A stretch of DNA of 10,897 bases from Cymbomonas tetramitiformis. Lineage: Eukaryota > Chlorophyta > Pyramimonadophyceae > Pyramimonadales > Pyramimonadaceae. Below the pieces are notes generated by a model. It saw only the letters and a list, made by a program, of their open reading frames with translations, ran no database searches and was not told where the DNA came from. Shown here piece by piece: positions 1 to 5,834 of the stretch. Within the stretch, counting starts at the first letter, position 1. Each line of letters begins with the position of its first letter. Both the position numbers and the translations under genes were made by a program. The stretch lies in assembly GCA_001247695.2 (NCBI GenBank), contig LGRX02015255.1, positions 1 through 10,897 on the forward strand, read 5' to 3'.

Positions 1-1258
1 CGCCTCCCTCCTCGTAGTCGCCTCCGGGACGCGACACCCGGATGTCCATCCCCTTAAGCGCCCCACCTGCGGGGAGGAAGGGTCTAGCAGGCACAGCGAT
101 CTCACCTGGCGGGCGCGTGATGTCCTTCACCGCCAGGCTGCCGTCCAGCGCTCGCCGAAGCTCCTCGTCCGTCGCCGTACGAAGGGACCCGAATCGCGCC
201 TTCGCTGCCGCCCGCTTCTTCTCCTCGCTCTCGCTGTCCTCGCCGTCCGACCCTCTGGGCTGCCGCACCGCTCGCCTCTTCCTGCTTGCGGCTGCCGCTG
301 CCGCCCACTCCTCGTCGAACACCGGCTGCCCGATCCCCGGCACCCCTGCCAACGCCCGCTGCATGTCCGCCAGCTCTCGTAGTGCGAGGTCGATGTACGC
401 GTAGAGATGCCTTGTGCGCACCTTCTTGCCCTCCGCGAGCTCCTCCAACCCGCACTGCTCCTGCCTGCACTCGGGGAACTTACTGTCCAGCAGCTCGAAC
501 TCCCATGGCTCCACTCGCCTCGCCGGGTGCCGCCCGAAGCTGTGCCTCACCCGCGCTAGCTCGGCTGCCTGGTGCGCCGCGGCCACCCTGATCTCCGTGA
601 TCACGCGCTCGCACTCCGCCCATGACCACCCTCGGCGCTTCCCTGCCGACGCCCGCGCCACATCTCGCAGTGACACGGGCGGATCACGCTCCTTGCTGCT
701 GCCGCCCTGGCCGATCGGGCCGCGCCCCGCCAGCGCCGTCGCGACCGCCGCGTCCACCATGCGCTGTACCTCGTCCTCCGTGCGCAGCACTCCTCTGGGC
801 GAGGGCCCTGAAGACCCGGGGCTGCCGCTCCCGTTCGGAGATGCCTGCGATCCAGGCCGCGTCTCCTGCTGCATGTCCCTCGCCGCCGTCGCCCATGCCA
901 TGACCCTGCGTCGCTCCTTCGCTGCCACTCCGCGCAGGCTCTCCCACCTGCCTCCTGGCTCCCCCAATGGCCACTCGCCGCGCACCACTCGCCGGTCAGT
1001 CTCAAGGAGCCCCACTTCCACCAGATCGTCGGTGGGGCCTTCTAGGTCCCTCGGCATGTCCCCCACGATCGCCTCCTCCAGCCGGTGGAACTCGATCAAC
1101 ATGTCCTTCCGATCCTCCAGCACCTCGCTCTTCGTCGCTGGCCTGAAGGGATGAGACAGCACCAGCAGCTTCTCCACCGCTGCGATCCTGGTTCTGGTAC
1201 ACCAAACTGCCGCTCGCCGGTACTGATCCAGCGTTCGGTTCACCTCCGGCGATGACAT
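1..1258 (-). CDS. Gag-like protein, N-terminal 419 codons, left copy (runs off the window)
   Basis: This is the presumed structural Gag of the left element. I translated the minus strand codon by codon from ATG at 1258-1256 to the window edge and met no stop and no frameshift. The product begins MSSPEVNRTLDQYRR and is colinear with the plus-strand copy. Visible features are a charged helical stretch around residues 35-70 (DMLIEFHRLEEAIVGDMP), a Gly/Ser/Pro-rich linker, and a basic run RKRR followed by an acidic SDGEDSESEE patch that could be a nuclear-localisation or RNA-contact region. The zinc fingers expected at the C-terminus lie beyond the window. Residue 105 is Trp (TGG at 946-944), where the other copy has TAG. 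The start is chosen at this ATG because synonymous-biased divergence in this frame begins there. The Gag call comes from position and from the zinc fingers of the paired copy, not from a recognised capsid fold. Confidence 0.82.
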   Translation of the reverse strand, partial: MSSPEVNRTLDQYRRAAVWCTRTRIAAVEKLLVLSHPFRPATKSEVLEDRKDMLIEFHRLEEAIVGDMPRDLEGPTDDLVEVGLLETDRRVVRGEWPLGEPGGRWESLRGVAAKERRRVMAWATAARDMQQETRPGSQASPNGSGSPGSSGPSPRGVLRTEDEVQRMVDAAVATALAGRGPIGQGGSSKERDPPVSLRDVARASAGKRRGWSWAECERVITEIRVAAAHQAAELARVRHSFGRHPARRVEPWEFELLDSKFPECRQEQCGLEELAEGKKVRTRHLYAYIDLALRELADMQRALAGVPGIGQPVFDEEWAAAAAASRKRRAVRQPRGSDGEDSESEEKKRAAAKARFGSLRTATDEELRRALDGSLAVKDITRPPGEIAVPARPFLPAGGALKGMDIRVSRPGGDYEEGG

Positions 1259-1787
1259 CCTCCGGTTCCCGCCTTCTCCTCGTTGACCTGCCATGCCTCC
1301 CAAGCTCTTCTCGCAGACCAAAGGTTGCACCCCTGCCGATCGGAAACCAGACGCTGTCCGAGTCTGTCTCCCACACCTCTCCCGCGCAAATCGCGCAAAG
1401 GTTGGTCTTCACGAACGCGCGCCCGTCTCTGCGGCGCAGCAGGTTCAGGATCGGCTCCCAAGTTTGCCACTTAGCGTGAGAGAACACGTCGCCCTCCCAG
1501 CCAGCACACGAAGCACGGAAAGGTAGAATCCGCTTCCGGCACCTCCAGCTCGATCACCGGTACCCGTGCGTACGGAAAACGTACCCTTCGTACGGATCAC
1601 GCGGGTCCCAGTACGGACAGTTGAACTTGCACTTGCAGGGTACGAAAACTGGGTGTGACCAGTCCCTCCTGTCAGTACGATCCTCCAAAGATGCGCGCAC
1701 TCCTGCAATGTCGGTCTGCGTTCCCGCGTCTTTCTCTGTGGGTTGTCCGTACGATCCTCTCGGTCCAGCTTTCAACTACCCAGACAT
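1259..1787 (-). pseudogene. Cys-rich leader ORF upstream of Gag, left copy, disrupted
   Basis: The first segment, in the frame ending at TGA 1556-1554, has an ATG at 1787-1785 that is followed two codons later by TAG (1778-1776); the plus-strand copy reads CAG there. The remaining 72 codons match the other copy with only two amino-acid changes and include CKCKF-C-PYWDPRDPYEGY. The next segment, in the -1 frame, carries CFVCW and a downstream CAIC pair. It is broken near 1490-1500 by a 4-base duplication (CTGG) absent from the other copy. The stretch after ICAGEVW (FPIGRG, FGLREELGRHGRSTRRRREPE) stays in one frame here, whereas the plus-strand copy lacks 10 bases. I do not recognise the family. 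The Cys pairs suggest zinc binding. Confidence 0.6.
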
Positions 1788-1863
1788 CCGCGTCAACCGA
1801 GCGAAAAATATGTGATATCCGCTGCGCGATATCTAGTAATTTTGCGAATACGTTTTCGGAATC

Positions 1864-2146
1864 AAAAAGAAAGGAAGAACAGTGATGGAGCGTTGCTCCT
1901 GAGGCTGAGATTCCGAAAAACTGCTTGACACCTCATGGGAAGGTTGTTAACAACCAACTTCTCGTGTCAAGCCTCCAGACGTGTCACGTGTCATCTTTCC
2001 AGTGATCGATGACTCCCCCCGTCCCGATGCCACAGACACGGTGTGGCATCGCTCTGGCAGACGGGCCTGGCGACCCTAAACTTAGGGTTCGCGCGCATTG
2101 CTTCTACAATAACCCAAATTATTATTTTTCAAATAATAATTGTCTA
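1864..2146 (-). repeat. A repeat, left copy (inverted)
   Basis: This is the reverse complement of 2955-3234 and of 9726-10007. It ends at TCTA 2143-2146, beside the minisatellite. It contains three hairpins: an AT-rich terminal one (AATTATTATTT 2117-2127 with AAATAATAATT 2131-2141), an ACCCTAA/TTAGGGT hairpin near 2073-2089, and GATGCCACA 2026-2034 with TGTGGCATC 2042-2050. It also contains the ~50-bp palindrome annotated separately. Confidence 0.92.
1923..1972. repeat. 50-bp imperfect palindrome in the left A repeat
   Basis: GCTTGACAC (1923-1931) pairs with GTGTCAAGC (1964-1972). The centre is the perfect 14-bp palindrome GGTTGTTAACAACC (1942-1955), and GAGAAG/TTCTC-type segments between them also pair. 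The same structure occurs at 3127-3176 and 9900-9949. A role as a recombinase site or a transcript structure is inference. Confidence 0.8.
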
Positions 2147-2954
2147 GCAGACGGCATACACAGACGCAGGCGTGGCAGCAGACGGCATACACAGACGCAG
2201 GAGTGGCAGCAGACGGCATACACAGACGCAAACTGACGACGGAACGGCATGCACACAGACGCAGGAGTGGTAGCAGGCGGCATACACAGGCACTTAGGCG
2301 TGGCAGCAGACGGCATACACAGACGCAGGCGTGACGACAGGCGGCATACACGACGCCAGGCGTGACAGCAGACGGCATACACAGACGCGCGAGGAGTGGC
2401 AGCAGACGGCATACATAGACGCAGGAGTGGCAGCAGGCATACACAGACGCAGGAGTGGCAACAAGGCAATACACAAACGCAGGCGTGACTGACAGACGGC
2501 ATACACAGGCGCAGGAGTGGCAGCAGACGGCATACACAGACGCAGGTGTGAGCGACAAACGGCATACACAGACGCAAGCGTGACAGCAGACGGCATGCAT
2601 AGACGCCCAGGCGTGACAGCAAGCGGCATACACAGGCCTTGGGAGTGACGACGAGACGGCATACGGAGACGCAAACTGACAACAGACGGCATACACAGAC
2701 GCAGGAGTGGCAGCAGGCCGGCATACATAGACGCAGGAGTGAGGCAGACGGCATACACAGGCGCTGGAGTGGCAGCAAACGGCATACACGGAGACGCAGG
2801 CGGACAGCGAGCCAGCGACATGTCACAGACGCAGGCGTGACAGCAGGCAGAAAAAATACTGGAAGCGCAGGAGTTTGTAGCAGACGGCATACACAGGCCT
2901 TAAGGAGTGACAGCAGACGGCATACACAGTCGCAGGAGTGGCAGCAGACGGCAT
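2147..2954 (+). repeat. Minisatellite, ~26 units of ~31 bp
   Basis: The unit is AGACGGCATACACAGACGCA followed by GGAGTGGCAGC, and I counted about 25 full copies plus a partial last one. Variants include GGCGTGACAGC and GGAGTGGCAGC ends, CAGGCCTT variants near 2634 and 2896, and a degenerate unit near 2850-2880. All units are in the same orientation. The array starts directly after one A repeat (TCTA|GCAGACGGCAT) and stops directly before the other (GCAGACGGCAT|TAGA). The unit length is not a multiple of three and minus-strand stops are rare, so long meaningless open frames cross it. Confidence 0.95.
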
Positions 2955-3234
2955 TAGACAATTATCATTTGAAAAATAGCAATTTGAGTTATTGTAGAAG
3001 CAACGCACGCGAACCCTAAGTGTAGGGTCGCCAGGCCCGTCTGCCAAAGCGATGCCACACCGTGTCTATGGCATCGGGACGGGGGGAGTCATCGATCAAG
3101 GGATCGATTACACGTGACACGTCTGGGCTTGACACGAGAAGTTGGTTGTTAACAACTTTCTCACGAGGTGTCAAGCAGTTTTTCGGAATCTCAGCCTCAG
3201 GAGCAACGCTCCATCACTGTTCTTCCTTTCTTTT
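2955..3234 (+). repeat. A1 repeat: 5' terminus of the plus-strand element
   Basis: It begins TAGACAATTA, directly after the last minisatellite unit, and matches A2 (9726-10007) through the shared end CTTTCTTTT, after which the two sequences differ completely. The AT-rich terminal hairpin is degraded here compared with the other two copies. The GATGCCACA hairpin (3051-3059 with 3067-3075) has one mismatch. It presumably contains the promoter or transcript start, but no specific motif can be named. Confidence 0.92.
3127..3176. repeat. 50-bp imperfect palindrome in A1
   Basis: GCTTGACAC (3127-3135) pairs with GTGTCAAGC (3168-3176) around a GGTTGTTAACAAC centre. The last centre base has changed relative to the other two copies, so the inner palindrome here has one mismatch. 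Confidence 0.78.
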
Positions 3235-3309
3235 GATTCCGAAAACGTATTCGCAAAATTACTAGATATCGCGCAGCGAATATCACATATTTTCGCTCTG
3301 TTGACGCGG

Positions 3310-3543
3310 ATGTCTGAGCAGTTGAAAGCTGGGCCGAGAGGATCATACGGACAGCCCACGGAGAAAGACGCGGGAACGCAGACCGACATTGCAGGAGTGC
3401 GCGCATCTTTGGAGGATCGTACTGACAGGAGAGACTGGTCGCACCCGGTTTTCGTGCCCTGCAAGTGCAAGTTCACCTGTCCGTACTGGGACCCGCGTGA
3501 TCCGTACGAAGGCTACATTTTCCGTACGCACGGGTACCGGTGA
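3310..3543 (+). CDS. Small Cys-rich protein, leader ORF segment a (unknown function)
   Basis: The ORF encodes 77 residues from ATG 3310-3312 to TGA 3541-3543. The N-terminal half is polar and charged. The C-terminal half carries CKCKFTCPYWDPRDPYEGY, whose closely spaced cysteines suggest metal binding. Comparison with the left copy over the 72 shared codons gives 9 synonymous and 2 amino-acid-changing differences (T/N, I/V), by hand count. This is strong evidence that the frame was selected as protein. The TGA is present in both copies. Directly across it, in the -1 frame, another conserved Cys-rich stretch begins, so the true product may be longer. It sits about 75 bp after A1 and 280 bp before the Gag start. 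I do not recognise a family. Confidence 0.62.
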   Translation: MSEQLKAGPRGSYGQPTEKDAGTQTDIAGVRASLEDRTDRRDWSHPVFVPCKCKFTCPYWDPRDPYEGYIFRTHGYR

Positions 3544-3824
3544 TCGAGCTGGAGGTGCCGGAAGCGGATTCGACTTTTCCGTGCTTTGTGTGCTGGGAAA
3601 GTGAGGTATTTTCTCACGCCAGGTGGCAAACTTGGGAGCCGATCCTGAACCCATTGCGCCGCAGAGACGGGCGCGCGTTCGTGAAAACCAACCTTCGCGC
3701 GATTTGCGCGGAGGAAGTTTGGGAGACAGACTCGGGTTCCCGATCGGCAGGGGTACGACTTTTGGCCTGCGTGAGGAGCTTGGGAGGCATGGGAGGTCAA
3801 CGAGGAGAAGGCGGGAGCCGGAGG
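3540..3824 (+). pseudogene. Cys-rich leader ORF segments b and c, frame broken by a 10-base difference
   Basis: Segment b (from about 3540, -1 relative to segment a) reads VIELEVPEADSTFPCFVCWE, then SEVFSHARWQTWEPILN and AICAEEVWETDS. Against the left copy, ignoring that copy's 4-base duplication, I count 11 synonymous and 6 changed codons. Near 3733 this copy lacks 10 bases present in the left copy. After that gap the matching frame becomes FPIGRGTTFGLREELGRHGR (from 3737), where I count 7 synonymous differences and 1 replacement up to REPE. The left copy, which reads b and c in one frame, therefore looks ancestral. The CFVCW pair, the following FSH and the ICA cysteine could complete a zinc site begun in segment a. 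Joining this stretch to Gag in one open frame here is probably an accident of the 10-base loss. Confidence 0.5.
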
Positions 3825-5705
3825 TTGTCGTCACCGGAGGTGAACAGGACTCTGGATCAGTACCGGCGGGCGGCGGTCTGGTGTACCAAAACCAGGATCG
3901 CAGCGGTGGAGCGACTGCTGATGCTGGCTCATCCTTCCAGGCCAACGACGAAGGACGTGGTGCTGGAGGAGCGGAGGGACATGTTGATCGAGTTCCAGCG
4001 GCTGGAGGAGGCGATCGTGGAGGACATGCCGAGGGACCTGGAGGGCCCCACCGACGATCTGGTGGAGGTGGGGCTCCTCGAGACTGATCGGCGGGTGGTG
4101 CGCAGTGAGTGGCCGTTGGGGGAGCCCGGATGCAAGTAGGATCGGCTGCGCGGAGTGGCAGCGAAGGAGCGACGCAGGGTCATGGCGTGGGCGATGGCAG
4201 CGAAGGACATGCAGCAGGAGACGCGGCCAGGATCGCAGCCGTCTCCGAACGGGAGCGGCAGCCCCGGGTCTTCAGGGCCCTCACCCAGAGGCGTGCTGCG
4301 CTCGGAGGAGGAGGTGCAGCGCATGGTGGACGCAGCGGTCGCGGCGGCGCTGGCGGGGCGCGGCCCGATCGGCAAGGGAGGCGGCAGTGCGGAGCGTGAT
4401 CCGCCCGCGTCACTGCGAGATGTGGCGCGAGCGTCGGCGGGGCGGCGCCGAGGGTGGTCATGGACGGAGTGTGAGCGCGTGATCACGGAGATCAGAGTAG
4501 CTGCGGCGCGCCAGGCAGCCGAGCTGGCGCGGGTGAAGCACGGGTTCGGGCGGCACCCGGCTAGGCGAGTGGAGCCATGGGAGTTCGAGCTGCTGGACGA
4601 CCGGTTTCCCGCGTGCAGGCAGGAGCAGTGCGGGCTGGAGGAGCTCCCGGAGGGCAGGAAGGTGCGCACGAAGCACCTGCATGCGTACATCGACCTCGCG
4701 CTACGTGAGCTGGCGGACATGCAGCGGGCACTGGCAGGTGTGCCGGGGATCGAGCAGCCGGCGTTCGATGAGGAGTGGGCGGCAGCAGCCGCGGCGAACA
4801 GGAAGAGGCGAGCGGTGCGGCAGCCTAGTGGATCGGACGGCGAGGACAGCGAGAGCGAGGAGAGGAAGCGGGCGGCAGCGAAGGCGCGATTTGGGTCGCT
4901 TCGCATGGCGACGGACGAGGAGTTGCGACGAGCGCTGGACGGCAGCCTGGCGGTGAAGGACATCACGCGCCCGCCAGGTGAGCTTGCTGTGCCTGCTAGG
5001 CCCTTTCTCCCCGCAGGTGGGGCGCTCAAGGGGATGGACATCCGGGTGTCGCGTCCCGGAGGCGACTTCGAGGAGGGGGGCGCGGAGTGGCGGCTGGATG
5101 CGAAGAGGGGGCTCGTGCTGGAGGCGAAGGCCAAGCACTGCCGCAGTTTCGACGAGTGGGACGAGACGTTTACGGTGCTGGTGTGCAAGGCCCCCGAGGA
5201 GGCGCGGGACCTGCTGCTACAGTTCAGACGGTGGATGCGGCTCATGTCGATCGACTACTCGTGGGACCACTTGCGCAAGTTCTACGACCACCTCTGTGTG
5301 CGCATGGAGAAGGAGGCCTCCACTACCTTTGAGTTGGTGTCGTACACGGCCCATTGGGAGATGTACAAGAGGGACAAGGGCGTCAAGATGAAGGGCGCGG
5401 GTGGCGGAGGCAGTGGCGGCGGAGGCGGCAGCTGGGGGGGAGGCGGGGGTAAATACCCCCGCAAGACGCAGGACCAGCAAGCGGACGCCGAGCCGAAGGA
5501 GGGTGCGCAGCGAGACCGCGGAGGGGCGGGCGGCGGAAAGGGACGCGATGCCATTAAGTCGGGTGCGTGCTTCTCGTTCAAGTCTGCTGCAGGATGCAAC
5601 CGCAAGAACTGCAGGTTCACGCACAAGTGCACAAAGTGTGGCGACAAAGGCCACGCGCACTACGATGGGCACGAGTGCGCGGCGCCAGCGGGCGCCAGAG
5701 GATGA
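3825..5705 (+). pseudogene. Gag-like protein with CCCH/CCHC zinc fingers, interrupted by one TAG
   Basis: This is the presumed nucleocapsid/structural protein that binds element RNA. The frame is 627 codons. The codon at the left copy's ATG is TTG here (3825-3827), and TAG at 4137-4139 (residue 105) replaces the left copy's TGG. From ATG 4182 the frame is open to TGA 5703-5705. Parts in order: a charged N-terminus; RKRR plus an acidic SDGEDSESEE patch (about 4800-4865); a conserved helical block FRRWMRLMSIDYSWDHLRKF (about 5224-5283); a Gly-rich linker (5397-5450); then, at 5568-5678, a C-x8-C-x4-C-x3-H finger followed at once by a C-x2-C-x4-H-x7-C knuckle. Paired fingers of this kind near the Gag C-terminus fit DIRS-type elements. 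There is no aspartic protease. Pol follows in the same frame after one TGA. Confidence 0.82.
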
Positions 5706-5834
5706 TGGGATTCGCGGTGGAGCCCGGGGGAGGCCACGCCCCCGGGGGAGCCGGAAGGTGGCAGAGGGGCGCGGGGGGCGCCAGACGGGGAGATCGTTGC
5801 AGAGCCGGAGGAGGTGCACGTGGAGGATGTGACG

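Larger units (their letters stand above)
1..2146 (-). mobile_element. Partial DIRS-order (PAT/Kangaroo-like) retrotransposon, left copy, 5' end only
   Basis: Reading leftwards from 2146 this stretch holds the same parts as the plus-strand copy that starts at 2955: the A repeat, the Cys-rich leader frames and the start of Gag. Everything beyond the middle of Gag lies outside the window. The Gag frame is intact as far as it can be read. The leader is damaged by an early TAG and by a 4-base duplication. Assignment to the DIRS order rests on the other copy, which carries RT, RNase H, methyltransferase and tyrosine recombinase. Confidence 0.88.
1..5082. repeat. Large inverted repeat (two head-to-head element copies around a minisatellite)
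   Basis: Positions 1-2146 are the reverse complement of about 2955-5082, for example base 60 pairs with base 5023 and base 1 with base 5082. The 808-bp spacer is a minisatellite. In two 60-base blocks near the outer ends I counted 7 differences in 120 aligned bases, plus small indels elsewhere, so the arms are related but not a fresh perfect palindrome. The left arm is cut by the window edge, so the real inverted repeat may be longer. Confidence 0.93.

Noticed and set aside
2073..2089. CCCTAA/TTAGGG motifs as telomeric repeats
   Set aside because: There is only one hairpin per A repeat (ACCCTAA with TTAGGGT), at the same place in each copy, with no tandem run. It is part of the element.
2147..2954. 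CRISPR-like array
   Set aside because: The units are contiguous degenerate copies with no unique spacers, there are no cas genes, and the context is a eukaryotic retrotransposon.
2082..2961. Long Cys/Ala/Val-rich minus-strand open frames across the repeat array
   Set aside because: All three minus frames are open at once because the 31-bp unit lacks stops on that strand, and the unit length rotates the frame each copy. This is a repeat artefact, not a protein.
3929..5245. 438-codon Ser/Arg-rich minus-strand ORF
   Set aside because: It is antisense to Gag. The GC-rich codon composition opens the opposite strand, whereas the sense frame has zinc fingers and synonymous-biased divergence. The matching plus-strand frame at 42-1154 is rejected for the same reason.
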